A stretch of DNA of 64,000 nucleotides, taken from Roseburia porci. GTDB taxonomy: Bacteria > Bacillota > Clostridia > Lachnospirales > Lachnospiraceae. Where the stretch lies: positions 30,144-94,143 of the forward strand of contig NZ_VUNI01000010.1 in assembly GCF_009695765.1 (NCBI RefSeq). Direction: 5' to 3'. The position numbers and the translations under genes were made by a program. Positions 1-8,568 of the stretch are shown here, piece after piece. Numbering within the stretch: the stretch's first letter is position 1; each line of letters opens with the position of its first letter. The notes below the pieces were generated by a model, which saw only the letters and a list, made by a program, of their open reading frames with translations, was not told where the DNA came from and did not search any database.

Positions 1-400
1 CATCGTCTGGTACTTTTGCATCATTTCCTGCAACTTTTGTCTCATTTTCTTCCAGCATATGTACGATATCCGTATTTTCCTGCACAGCAAGATTTTCATA
101 TTTCATCTGTTCTTCCATTCCCGTCTCATAACGGATCTGCTCTTCCAAGTAGGAAAAAACAGGTAAAAAAGCGGTAAGCAGATCCTGATAACACGCACTT
201 TCTTCTGCCTTATCCGCAGATGCAAGCTGTGGAACATAGAGACGCAGCACAGAATTATAAAATTTGAGTGCAATGTCTGTCCTTGCCGTTTTGGCAAACG
301 CACCGCCCCAACGATATCCGAGTATTCCAAGTATCAACAGATTTATCAATAAAAAAGGAAGAAGCCAGGGTATGCTCCTTCCCGTTCGACGTATCCTCAC
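1..400 (-). CDS. spoIIP: Stage II sporulation protein P, N-terminal part (window edge)
   Basis: Reading from a GTG at 400, preceded by AGAGGTG, the frame stays open for 133 codons to the window edge, so the C-terminal catalytic part is missing here. The visible part has a basic N-terminus, one hydrophobic segment (about residues 11-29, rich in L, I and P) and a following extracytoplasmic linker. SpoIIP is a membrane-anchored cell-wall amidase/endopeptidase that works with SpoIID and SpoIIM in forespore engulfment. The diagnostic amidase domain lies outside the window, so the name rests on the membrane anchor and on position directly after gpr (21-bp gap), the usual gpr-spoIIP order in spore formers. 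Confidence 0.75.
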   Translation of the reverse strand, partial: MRIRRTGRSIPWLLPFLLINLLILGILGYRWGGAFAKTARTDIALKFYNSVLRLYVPQLASADKAEESACYQDLLTAFLPVFSYLEEQIRYETGMEEQMKYENLAVQENTDIVHMLEENETKVAGNDAKVPDD

Positions 401-421
401 TGAACATCACCTCTTCTGGCA

Positions 422-1435
422 TTATATGTTCCAGTCATCCTCCTTATTCCCCAAAAAAGCAATATTCAAAGCCTCTGATATTGTAAAACTCAGCTGTTTT
501 ACTGATTCATCAATGTTTTTGGGTGTCACAAACATTCCATGCAGCTGCGGTGACAGAACTTCTCTTGCAAGCTCCTGTTTCTCGCTGTCTCCGAGCTCAT
601 CCAGATTATCTCCGAGATTTTTTAAAGTAGCAGACTCTCCCATTGCGCGGATCAGCGCACTCATCCCGTCGGCTACAATCGTTGCAGCATCCACAACTGT
701 CGGTACGCCTACTGAAATCACCGGAACTCCGATGCTTTTCTCATTGATCGCATTTCTGTGATTTCCAACCCCGCTTCCCGGGTTAATCCCGGTATCTGAC
801 AACTGAATGGTTCTTCCAAGTCTTCTTGTATTTCTTGCTGCAAGCGCATCGATTACGATCGCGAAATCCGGCTTGCTTTCTTTCACCACTCCGCGTATGA
901 TTTCAACCGTTTCCATTCCTGTCTGTGCCATCACGCCCGGAACAATTCCGCTGATGCTTCCGGTTTTCACATTTCCAAATGCATACTTTCCAAATTCCTG
1001 CAGCACATGACGCGTGATAAACATATTGTCAACCACTCTCGGACCAAGTGCATCCGGTGTTACTCCCCGGTTACCAAGTCCGACAACAAGCACAGCAACT
1101 TCAATCCCCTCGGTCAGATCCTCCAGGTTCTCTTTTTTCACCATTTTTTCCGGCAGAATGCCTCTTATGATCTTTGCAAGTTCCATAGAGATCTCTCTGT
1201 GATAATCCTCATCATCTTCGGAAAGATTTTCTGCTTCCAGTGTAATATACCGCCCCTTTGGTTTTCCCATAGAATGTGCTGCATTCTCTGTTTCGATCAC
1301 AACCGTGCTTACCGTCATTCCATACGGCTTCTTCTCTTCTAAAAAGCGTACCCCACGGACATCAATATGCTCTTCCTGCATCTTCTCCTGTGTCTCAAGG
1401 GCAAGATCAGTTCTTATCTCATATACATCTCCCAT
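422..1435 (-). CDS. gpr: GPR spore endopeptidase (germination protease)
   Basis: This aspartic-type protease degrades small acid-soluble spore proteins during germination; it is made as a zymogen in the forespore. I start it at the ATG at 1435 behind GGGAGG, giving 337 residues, rather than at upstream in-frame codons with no ribosome-binding site. The N-terminus carries the propeptide signature IRTDLALE near residues 7-14, the same motif GPR recognises in its substrates. Central blocks VVGLGNRGVTPDALGP and VIDALAARNTRRLG are typical of the family and carry the acidic residues expected for catalysis. It is followed by spoIIP. Expression from a forespore sigma factor is expected from the family; I could not find a convincing promoter. 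Confidence 0.96.
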   Translation of the reverse strand: MGDVYEIRTDLALETQEKMQEEHIDVRGVRFLEEKKPYGMTVSTVVIETENAAHSMGKPKGRYITLEAENLSEDDEDYHREISMELAKIIRGILPEKMVKKENLEDLTEGIEVAVLVVGLGNRGVTPDALGPRVVDNMFITRHVLQEFGKYAFGNVKTGSISGIVPGVMAQTGMETVEIIRGVVKESKPDFAIVIDALAARNTRRLGRTIQLSDTGINPGSGVGNHRNAINEKSIGVPVISVGVPTVVDAATIVADGMSALIRAMGESATLKNLGDNLDELGDSEKQELAREVLSPQLHGMFVTPKNIDESVKQLSFTISEALNIAFLGNKEDDWNI

Positions 1436-1634
1436 AGCCTTTTCCTCCCTCAAATTCAACTTGAACACTATTTTGGTATTTCTTATAATTCCCAATTTTT
1501 TTTGAAATATGTATTGACAGCCTGCCATGTTTGCCCTATTATATTCTAGTATGTTTACATTGAATCGTCCGTGTCCGGCTTTAATGTAACAATCATGAAC
1601 AATAACAATACATTATACGTTGGAGGTGTACAGA

Positions 1635-1898
1635 TTGGCTAACATTAAATCTGCAAAAAAAAGAATTTTAGTAACAGAGACAAAGGCTGCTAGAAATAAA
1701 GCAATCAGATCTGAGGTTAAAACATCTATTAAGAAAGTAGAAGCTGCTTGTGTTGCAAAAGACAAAGCTGCTGCTGAAGCTGCTTTAAAGAGCGCTACTT
1801 CTATCATCGAGAGTGCTTGCTCTAAAGGTGTTTACCACAAAAACAATGCAGCAAGAAAAGTTTCCCGTTTAACCAAACTTGTAAACGGTGTAGCATAA
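1635..1898 (+). CDS. rpsT: 30S ribosomal protein S20
   Basis: An 87-residue basic protein (ANIKSAKKRILV... to ...LTKLVNGVA) of normal S20 length; it binds 16S rRNA in the small subunit. The start is a TTG at 1635, placed by GGAGGTG at 1622-1628 and by the conserved ANIKSAKKR N-terminus. An upstream ATG would add five residues atypical of the family. A UUG start is also used by rpsT in E. coli, where S20 represses its own translation, so weak initiation may be a conserved regulatory trait. It is divergent from gpr and convergent with holA, sharing the hairpin terminator at 1939-1978. Confidence 0.97.
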   Translation: MANIKSAKKRILVTETKAARNKAIRSEVKTSIKKVEAACVAKDKAAAEAALKSATSIIESACSKGVYHKNNAARKVSRLTKLVNGVA

Positions 1899-1938
1899 TT
1901 TCTGCATAAACAATTTATTTTTATCACCCTAAACATAC

Positions 1939-1978
1939 AAAGAACCAACAGTACCGTCATGCTGTTGGTTCTTTTTTT
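1939..1978 (+). terminator. Rho-independent terminator of rpsT
   Basis: A perfect 13-bp stem (AAAGAACCAACAG at 1939-1951 with its complement at 1962-1974) with a 10-nt loop, followed by a T run to 1978. It ends rpsT. Its right arm lies inside the last codons of holA, whose stop codon (1957-1959) falls in the loop. The A-rich left flank is only a weak terminator for the minus strand. Confidence 0.9.
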
Positions 1979-2958
1979 GTTTCTCTGCTGTATTTTAAAA
2001 TAAAAAGCTCTACTGCCATCTGGTCATTCATACGGCCGGTCTTCACGGACTCCTCCAAATCCACTCCGTCTTTGAGTGCCTGTTTCAGCTGTTCCACCTG
2101 AAATCCTCTTGCCTGGGCCTGATTTTTCCGCACCGCCCATTCCGGGCATCCAGCTTTCGCTGCAATATCCTTATTGGAAAATCCATGATTGGTCATCAGT
2201 TTTACTGTAAGGAGGATATGAAACTGTCTTGAGATCAGATACAATATACGCATTGCCGGCTCTTTTAACGCCAGCAGATCATAGTAAAGTTCCAACGCAT
2301 GCGACTGTTTGTGCAATGCGATCGAATCCACCATTTCAAATATTTTATTGGAAATCTGTTCTGTCGTGATTGCCTCCACATCCTCTGTCTCGATCACATC
2401 TTTCTCAAGCGTATAACACAACAGCTTTTCCAGTTCCTTATCAATATTCTCCATATCCGTTCCGGTCTTTTCGGTAAAAAGCAAAAATGCATCCCGTGTA
2501 ATCTTTTTACCTTCCCTGCGTATTCTTCCACCGATCCATTTTTCCAGAAGTGCATCGCTTTGTTTTCCAAATTCCACGGCTGTACCAATCTTCGAAACCG
2601 CCTTATACATCTTATTTCTCTTATCTACTTCATCTTCCACAAAAATAAAACATACCGACGGCGCTGCATCCGCCATATAGGATGCAATATCCTCCGCCTG
2701 GTTTTTGAAAAATCCGCTTCCTTCGATCAATATCACTCTTCGGTCCGCAAAAAGCGGAAGGGTTTCCGCCAGATCGATGATCTCTTTCTGATTGATATCT
2801 TTCCCGGAAAACGTGGAAAAATTCATCGTATCCCCTTCTGTTGTCAGCGCATGGATCAGTTTGTCTTTGTACTGTTTTTTTAAATAGGCTTCTTCTCCAT
2901 ATAAAAGATATGCCTGTTTGAATTGTCCTGTTTTAATATCTTCATCAATTGTCTTCAT
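1957..2958 (-). CDS. holA: DNA polymerase III delta subunit (clamp loader)
   Basis: A 333-residue protein of the HolA/YqeN family. Delta opens the sliding clamp ring within the clamp-loader complex. The N-terminus (KQAYLLYGEEAYLKKQY) and the block LADRRVILIEGSGFF-like near residue 70 match the family, and length fits. The gene is convergent with rpsT, as in many Firmicutes where rpsT and holA are neighbours. Its stop codon overlaps the rpsT terminator, so the two 3' ends interlock. The ribosome-binding site before the ATG at 2958 is weak. It is divergent from the amino-acid transporter starting at 3051. Confidence 0.92.
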   Translation of the reverse strand: MKTIDEDIKTGQFKQAYLLYGEEAYLKKQYKDKLIHALTTEGDTMNFSTFSGKDINQKEIIDLAETLPLFADRRVILIEGSGFFKNQAEDIASYMADAAPSVCFIFVEDEVDKRNKMYKAVSKIGTAVEFGKQSDALLEKWIGGRIRREGKKITRDAFLLFTEKTGTDMENIDKELEKLLCYTLEKDVIETEDVEAITTEQISNKIFEMVDSIALHKQSHALELYYDLLALKEPAMRILYLISRQFHILLTVKLMTNHGFSNKDIAAKAGCPEWAVRKNQAQARGFQVEQLKQALKDGVDLEESVKTGRMNDQMAVELFILKYSRETKKEPTA

Positions 2959-3050
2959 AGGAACTATTCTATCATAAAATATCTTTTTTTAAAATCAAAT
3001 CTGTGATATACTTCTTTCGCTGCATAGTTATGCAAAAAAGGAGATATTTT

Positions 3051-4580
3051 ATGAAACCAATGAAAAAAGTTTTTCTATCCATTCTCATTCTCACAGCTGC
3101 TGTTCTGATGTGCTGTGGATGCTCTGTTTCAAAAGATCAAAGCAGCTCCACAGAATCAGCTTCGATCAGCTCTGTGGATGATCTTTCCGGAAAGAGGATC
3201 GGTGTGCAGCTTGGCACGACCGGAGATCTGTATTGTACAGACTATGAAAAGGACGGATCCGGAACCGTCGTTGAACGTTACAACAAAGGTGCCGATGCGA
3301 TCCAGGCGCTCCGTCAGGGCAAAATTGACTGTGTCGTAATCGATGAGCAGCCTGCAATCAAGTTTGTGGAGCAAAATGATGGCATCCGCATACTCGACGA
3401 AGAGTTTACGAATGAAGACTATGCGTTCGTTCTTTCCAAAGACAACACCACTCTTCTGGATCAGATCAATCAGGCATTAGACGAACTGAAAGCAGACGGA
3501 ACGATCGAAAGCATCGAAAAAAACTGGGTAGGTGCAGAATCCGAACTTGGAAAATCCCCTTACGAAAAGAAGGATGTTGACCGGAGCAATGGTACAATCA
3601 CCATCGGTACCAATGCCGAATTTCCGCCATATGAAAGCTATTCAGATGGACAGATTGTTGGTATTGATATCGACATCTTGCAGGCAGTCTGCGATAAGCT
3701 TGGCATGGATCTGCAAATTGAAGATATGGCATTTGATTCCATCATTACTGCTGTAACCTCCGGAAAAGTTGATGTCGGTGCCTCCGGCTTTACCATTACA
3801 GAAGAGCGCAAAAAAAATGTCAATTTTACAGAAAGCTACACCACCTCGAAACAGGTTATTATTGTAAAAGATACTTCTGCGCAGAACTCCAGACTCAGCT
3901 TTGCAGATAAGCTCAAACAGAGTTTTATTGACAATGACAATTATCAGTATCTGCTCAAAGGTCTTGGGAATACACTTCTCATTACGCTTTTTGCAATCAT
4001 CATTGGTATCCTGTTCGGCTTTCTGATTGCAATCGTCCGGACAAGTCATGACCGAAACGGCAGTCTGCCTCTGTTAAACGGAATCTGCCGCCTGTATCTT
4101 ACCATCATCCGCGGAACACCAGTCATGGTACAGCTGCTTATCATTTATTACGTAATACTTGCCAATATCAATACAAGCAAAATTCTGGTAGCGGTTGTCG
4201 CATTTGGATTAAATTCAGCCGCTTACGTTGCAGAAATTGTGCGTTCCGGCATTATGGCAGTTGATATCGGACAGTTTGAGGCTGGAAGAAGTCTTGGATT
4301 AAATTACAGCCAGACAATGCGTTCCATCATTCTGCCTCAGGCTATTAAAAACATTCTTCCGGCACTTTGCAATGAATTTATCAGTCTGTTAAAAGAGACC
4401 TCAATCAGTGGATACATCGGACTTATGGATCTTACTAAAGGTGGAGATATCATCCGGAGTACAACCTTCCAGGCCATGATTCCACTCATCTCTGTCGCCA
4501 TTATCTATCTGGTTATGGTAGTCGGACTCAGCAAAATTGTTGGAATACTGGAAAGGAAGTTAAGAAATAATGAACGATAA
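3051..4580 (+). CDS. Amino-acid ABC importer: permuted substrate-binding domain fused to permease
   Basis: A 509-residue polar amino-acid importer subunit starting at the ATG at 3051 behind AAAAGGAG. Residues 1-24 form a lipoprotein-type signal with a CCGC box. Residues 43-161 ([15 protein letters not shown] to IEKNWVG) match the second half of a family 3 binding protein. Residues 182-275 ([14 protein letters not shown] to QVIIVKD) match the first half. The halves are therefore in swapped order, joined by a linker of about 20 residues. Residues 298-503 are a GlnP/HisM-type permease with the EAA loop [16 protein letters not shown] near 410-426. The ATPase gene overlaps its end by 11 bp. Substrate is uncertain: glutamine, cystine or another polar amino acid. 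Confidence 0.9.
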   Translation: MKPMKKVFLSILILTAAVLMCCGCSVSKDQSSSTESASISSVDDLSGKRIGVQLGTTGDLYCTDYEKDGSGTVVERYNKGADAIQALRQGKIDCVVIDEQPAIKFVEQNDGIRILDEEFTNEDYAFVLSKDNTTLLDQINQALDELKADGTIESIEKNWVGAESELGKSPYEKKDVDRSNGTITIGTNAEFPPYESYSDGQIVGIDIDILQAVCDKLGMDLQIEDMAFDSIITAVTSGKVDVGASGFTITEERKKNVNFTESYTTSKQVIIVKDTSAQNSRLSFADKLKQSFIDNDNYQYLLKGLGNTLLITLFAIIIGILFGFLIAIVRTSHDRNGSLPLLNGICRLYLTIIRGTPVMVQLLIIYYVILANINTSKILVAVVAFGLNSAAYVAEIVRSGIMAVDIGQFEAGRSLGLNYSQTMRSIILPQAIKNILPALCNEFISLLKETSISGYIGLMDLTKGGDIIRSTTFQAMIPLISVAIIYLVMVVGLSKIVGILERKLRNNER

Positions 4581-5343
4581 GATAACACAAGACAATTCTT
4601 CCGGCAACGAACCGGACATTATCCTGGAAGTAAAAGATCTCCACAAATCTTTTGGAGACCATGAGGTATTAAAGGGCATCTCCACCACGATCCGCCGTGG
4701 CGATGTCCTTGCACTGATCGGACCTTCCGGTTGTGGAAAATCCACTTTTTTACGTTCCCTGAATCTTTTGGAAACACCAACGTCCGGTCAGGTTTTGTTT
4801 GAGGGAACCGATCTCACCTCTCCTACAGTCAATATCAATCATGTACGTGAAAAGATCGGGATGGTATTTCAGCAGTTCAACCTGTTTCCAAACAAAACAA
4901 TTCTTGAAAATATTACACTTGCACCTGTCACATTAGGGAAAAAATCCAAACGTGAAGCCGAAGCACAGGCTTTTGCATTATTGGAGCGTATCGGTTTGAA
5001 AGACAAGGCTTCCTCCTATCCTTCCCAGCTCTCGGGAGGGCAGAAACAGCGCATCGCCATCGTCCGTTCCCTTGCCATGGATCCGGACATTATTCTGTTT
5101 GATGAACCTACTTCTGCATTAGACCCGGAAATGGTCAAGGAAGTACTTTCTGTTATGCAGGAGCTTGCAGAATCCGGAATGACAATGGTAGTTGTAACAC
5201 ATGAAATGGGGTTTGCAAGAGAAGTTGCCAACCGGGTGATGTTTATCAATGAAGGAATCATTCAGGAAGAAAATACCCCGGAACAGATTTTTTCTGCTCC
5301 GAAAAATCCAAGACTTCGTGAATTTTTAAGCAAAGTCCTGTAA
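4570..5343 (+). CDS. Polar amino-acid ABC transporter ATP-binding protein
   Basis: A 257-residue GlnQ/HisP-type ATPase that powers the fused binding-protein/permease encoded just upstream. It has Walker [10 protein letters not shown], the Q-loop block [12 protein letters not shown], the signature [11 protein letters not shown], Walker [14 protein letters not shown] and the switch histidine in VVTHEMGF. The ATG at 4570 overlaps the permease stop by 11 bp, implying translational coupling. The N-terminal 16 residues before [11 protein letters not shown] are a polar extension. A bidirectional terminator follows at 5364. Confidence 0.95.
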   Translation: MNDKITQDNSSGNEPDIILEVKDLHKSFGDHEVLKGISTTIRRGDVLALIGPSGCGKSTFLRSLNLLETPTSGQVLFEGTDLTSPTVNINHVREKIGMVFQQFNLFPNKTILENITLAPVTLGKKSKREAEAQAFALLERIGLKDKASSYPSQLSGGQKQRIAIVRSLAMDPDIILFDEPTSALDPEMVKEVLSVMQELAESGMTMVVVTHEMGFAREVANRVMFINEGIIQEENTPEQIFSAPKNPRLREFLSKVL

Positions 5344-5363
5344 ATTTACTCATTACTTCACAC

Positions 5364-5410
5364 AAAAAACTGCGGCATGAGATATGAAAAATCCCATGCC
5401 GCAGTTTTTT
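5364..5410. terminator. Bidirectional terminator between the ABC importer and nadA
   Basis: Six A residues plus CTGCGGCATG (5364-5379) pair with CATGCCGCAG plus six T residues (5395-5410), giving a 16-bp stem and a 15-nt loop. The A run on one side and T run on the other let it serve both the transporter (plus) and nadA (minus). The nadA stop codon at 5409-5411 overlaps it. Confidence 0.92.
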
Positions 5411-6326
5411 AACCGCCAAGTTCAACCATCCGGTGAATACATTTTCCTGCTCCATCCATAATATTCTGTGGAAGAACAATTTCTTCTCCTCCATTACCTT
5501 TCAGGCAATGATAAATATCCATCAGGGTTGTCACTTTCATATTCATACAGGTCAGCTGTACTGCAAGCGGATAAAACTGTTTATCCGGACATTCAAATTG
5601 CAGATGTTCCACAATGCTGTTCTCCGTGCCGATTATAAATTCCTGACTCTTGGATTTTCTTGCAAAATCCATAATTCCGGTTGTCGACCCAACATAATCT
5701 GCCAGCTGTACCACTTCTTTTCTGCACTCCGGATGCACCAGTACCAAAGCGTCCGGATGTTTTTTCTTTGCCCGCTCCACATCCTGAGGCGTTACAACAA
5801 GGTGCCTTGGACAGCCTCCTCTGTAAAACGCAAATTTTTTTTCCGGAATCCTGTCTGCAACATAACTTCCAAGGTTCGGGTCCGGAATAAATAAAATCTT
5901 GTCCTGCTCCAACGCTCTGCAGATCTTTTCTGCCGACGATGACGTCACACAGACATCACATTCTGTTTTAAGTTCTGAAGTCGTGTTAATATATGCAACT
6001 ACCGCATACCCCGGATGTTCCTCTTTTAATCTGCGAAGCTCTTCTAAACTCATCTGTTCTGCCATCGGGCAGCCTGCCTGTGGATTGGCAAGCCATACCC
6101 GTTTCCTGGGGCTTAATATCTTGCAGGTCTCGGCCATAAAACGAACCCCGCACATGATCACACCCGACGCATCGCTTTTAGAAGCCTGAACACTCAGTCC
6201 ATACGAATCTCCCATATAATCCGCCACTTCAAGGATCTCCTGTCCCTGATACGCATGTGCTAAAATGCATACGTTCTGTTCTTTTTTCATACGCAGGATT
6301 TCCTGCTGGATCTCTTGTATTGTCAT
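5409..6326 (-). CDS. nadA: Quinolinate synthase
   Basis: A 305-residue 4Fe-4S enzyme that condenses iminoaspartate with dihydroxyacetone phosphate to quinolinate. The ATG at 6326 is chosen because AAAGGA precedes it; an in-frame ATG at 6350 would overlap nadC and has a poorer site. The three cluster cysteines are probably C86 (AGCPMAEQ), C172 (GGCPRH) and C260 (CMNMK), spaced as in known NadA proteins. Last gene of nadB-nadC-nadA. Its stop lies in the terminator at 5364-5410. Regulation should come from the promoter/operator at 8523-8560. Confidence 0.96.
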   Translation of the reverse strand: MTIQEIQQEILRMKKEQNVCILAHAYQGQEILEVADYMGDSYGLSVQASKSDASGVIMCGVRFMAETCKILSPRKRVWLANPQAGCPMAEQMSLEELRRLKEEHPGYAVVAYINTTSELKTECDVCVTSSSAEKICRALEQDKILFIPDPNLGSYVADRIPEKKFAFYRGGCPRHLVVTPQDVERAKKKHPDALVLVHPECRKEVVQLADYVGSTTGIMDFARKSKSQEFIIGTENSIVEHLQFECPDKQFYPLAVQLTCMNMKVTTLMDIYHCLKGNGGEEIVLPQNIMDGAGKCIHRMVELGG

Positions 6327-6339
6327 ACTGCTTTTCCTT

Positions 6340-7191
6340 TCACACTGCATGAAGATTTTTCATGGAAATATCCAGAATCGGTGCCGAATGGGTAAGTGCG
6401 CCACTCGAAACATAATCCACACCAATCTCACGGATTTTTTTAATATTTTCCCTGGTAATATTTCCGGAACATTCCGTCTTTGCACGGCCGTTGATCAGAT
6501 CTATCGCCTGCTTCATCGTATCCGGAGTCATATTGTCAAGCATAATAATATCTGCGCCAGCTTCTGCAGCCTCTTTCACCTGCTCTAAAGTCTCCACTTC
6601 TACTTCAATCTTACGCACAAACGGTGCGTATGCCTTTGCCATCTGAATCGCTTTTGTAACGCTTCCGGCAGCGCCAATGTGGTTATCCTTTAAAAGAACG
6701 CCATCGGAAAGATTGTATCTGTGATTCTGACCTCCACCGACACGCACTGCATACTTTTCAAAAATACGACAGTTCGGTGTTGTTTTTCGGGTATCAAGAA
6801 GTGTTACGCTGCTTCCTTTTAACAGTTCCACTACTTCATGTGTATAGGTAGCGATTCCACTCATTCTCTGCAGATAGTTTAAAGCCACGCGTTCACCGGA
6901 TAAAAGAACCCGGATATCTCCGGTCACGACTGCAAGCAGCTGCCCTTTTTTTACTGCATCACCATCTGCACATTGAAACTCAATCTGCGTATCCTCATCC
7001 AGAAGTTCAAATGTTCTCGCATACACATCAAGCCCCGCAATGATTCCATCCTGCTTTGCAATCAGATCCACGCTTCCCTTCTGTGCTTTCGGCATTACCG
7101 CATTGGTAGATACATCTTCACTCGTAATATCTTCCTCCAATGCCATCTGAATCAGTTTGTCCGCATGCAGTTTCATTGTTATTGTATTCAT
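6340..7191 (-). CDS. nadC: Nicotinate-nucleotide pyrophosphorylase (carboxylating)
   Basis: A 283-residue quinolinate phosphoribosyltransferase that turns quinolinate and PRPP into nicotinate mononucleotide. Family blocks include LALEEDITSEDVSTN-like at the N-terminus, the central RKTTPNCRIFEKYAV and GGGQNHRYNLSDGVLLKDNH, and the C-terminal IMLDNM. Length is normal. The ATG at 7191 overlaps the nadB stop (7188) by 4 bp, so translation is coupled; nadA follows after 13 bp. Confidence 0.96.
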   Translation of the reverse strand: MNTITMKLHADKLIQMALEEDITSEDVSTNAVMPKAQKGSVDLIAKQDGIIAGLDVYARTFELLDEDTQIEFQCADGDAVKKGQLLAVVTGDIRVLLSGERVALNYLQRMSGIATYTHEVVELLKGSSVTLLDTRKTTPNCRIFEKYAVRVGGGQNHRYNLSDGVLLKDNHIGAAGSVTKAIQMAKAYAPFVRKIEVEVETLEQVKEAAEAGADIIMLDNMTPDTMKQAIDLINGRAKTECSGNITRENIKKIREIGVDYVSSGALTHSAPILDISMKNLHAV

Positions 7192-8474
7192 ATTCTTACT
7201 CCCATCTTCTTAATTTCATTCCGCACCATATGATGATATCCGGAAAGTATCTCCTCCCGGTTCTCATATTGTTTCATGTCCGGTGTCTGTATCCGTGCAT
7301 GATCCGGTCTGGTTCCAAAAATAATATCATCTGCTGTTCTTCTTGCAAATACCATGGATTCCAGAAGTGAATTGCTTGCAAGGCGGTTCTTGCCATGTAC
7401 ACCATTGCAGCTGGTCTCTCCACAGGCATACAGCCCTTTCATGGATGTTCTGCTTCCAAGATCAACCTGAATCCCTCCCATAAAGTAATGCTGTGCCGGC
7501 ACAACCGGAATCGGCTCCTTTCTCGGGTCAAAGCCTTCTTCCAGACAACGCTCGTAAATATTCGGGAAATGTTCCATAATCGTCTTTTCTCCAAGAGGTC
7601 TCATATCCTCCCAGACAAAATCCGTTCCATCTTTCTCCATCTGTTTATAAATTGCCTGGCTTAAAAGGTCTCTCGGCTGAAGTTCTTCTGTAAAACGCTG
7701 GCCGTTTTTATCATAGAGTAAAGCGCCTTCACCTCTTACCGATTCGGAAATCAAAAATCTGCGGCCCGGCTTTTTGGAATATAACGTTGTAGGATGGATC
7801 TGTATGTAATCCAGATGTTCCACTGCAATTCCGTGTTTCAGTGCAATTCCAAGCGCATCTCCTGTAATATGCGGAAAATTCGTAGAATTGTGATAGAGGC
7901 CTCCCAGTCCGCCACAAGCCCATACGACATACGGCGCATAGACCGGATAAACCTGATCTTTTTCGTCCATCACAATCACTCCCTGACAGACATTGTCCTC
8001 CGCGATCAGATCAACCATCGTCATATACTCACAGATTTCTATGTTATCCCGTTCTCTTGCACGGTCCAAAAGCGTCTGTGTGATCTGCTTTCCTGTAATA
8101 TCCTCATAAAAAAGGATTCTTGGCTTCGAATGAGCACCTTCTCTCGTAAACTCAAGTTCACCTTCTTCATTTCTGGCAAACGTCACTCCGCGGTTCAAAA
8201 GATCGCGGATAATTGTATTAGAACTTCTGATCATCAGATCTACCGCTCTTTTGTCATTCTCATAATGACCTGCTCTCATGGTATCTTCAAAATAGTCCTC
8301 GTAATCTTCCTCACCACGAAGCATACAGATTCCGCCCTGCGCCAGAAATGAATCTGACTGATCAGCTTCTTTCTTTGTGATCATAAGAACCTTTTTTCTT
8401 TCTGGAAGGTTCAGCGCACAGTAAAGTCCGGCTGCTCCGGTTCCAACTATAATGGCATCATAATACTCTTTCAC
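7188..8474 (-). CDS. nadB: L-aspartate oxidase, short form
   Basis: An FAD enzyme that oxidises L-aspartate to iminoaspartate, the first step of de novo NAD synthesis. The N-terminus has the dinucleotide motif VGTGAAGLYCAL. Other marks are SDSFLAQGGI, HPTTLY, ESVRGEGALL and CNGVHGKNRLASNSLLE. The start is a GTG at 8474 with AGAGGAT upstream. At 428 residues it is about 100 shorter than the E. coli and Bacillus enzymes: the C-terminal helical domain is cut down to about 45 residues after the GKNRLASNS block. It is first in the nadBCA operon. Confidence 0.94.
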   Translation of the reverse strand: MKEYYDAIIVGTGAAGLYCALNLPERKKVLMITKKEADQSDSFLAQGGICMLRGEEDYEDYFEDTMRAGHYENDKRAVDLMIRSSNTIIRDLLNRGVTFARNEEGELEFTREGAHSKPRILFYEDITGKQITQTLLDRARERDNIEICEYMTMVDLIAEDNVCQGVIVMDEKDQVYPVYAPYVVWACGGLGGLYHNSTNFPHITGDALGIALKHGIAVEHLDYIQIHPTTLYSKKPGRRFLISESVRGEGALLYDKNGQRFTEELQPRDLLSQAIYKQMEKDGTDFVWEDMRPLGEKTIMEHFPNIYERCLEEGFDPRKEPIPVVPAQHYFMGGIQVDLGSRTSMKGLYACGETSCNGVHGKNRLASNSLLESMVFARRTADDIIFGTRPDHARIQTPDMKQYENREEILSGYHHMVRNEIKKMGVRI

Positions 8475-8522
8475 TTTTATCCTCTTTCCGGTCTTTGCCG
8501 TTTTTATTACTCATTTTTTGCC

Positions 8523-8560
8523 ATTATACTCTCAGTCATTACAACTGTCAAGACAGTTGT
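8523..8560 (-). promoter_or_regulatory. Consensus promoter with palindromic operator for nadBCA
   Basis: On the minus strand TTGACA (8546-8551) and TATAAT (8523-8528) are separated by exactly 17 bp: a perfect sigma-A promoter. The -35 sits in a perfect 20-bp palindrome, ACAACTGTC-AA-GACAGTTGT (8541-8560). The TGTC-N2-GACA core resembles operators of the nicotinate-responsive repressor NiaR/YrxA, but I am matching from memory. A bound repressor here would cover the -35 element. Confidence 0.85.
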
Positions 8561-8568
8561 AATATATT

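Noticed and set aside
1436..1600. Forespore sigma-G promoter for gpr (CATACTA on the minus strand near 1548)
   Set aside because: No matching -35 at the right distance.
2299..2883. Plus-strand open frame of about 194 codons opposite holA
   Set aside because: Fully inside holA, cysteine- and histidine-rich nonsense composition, no start signal.
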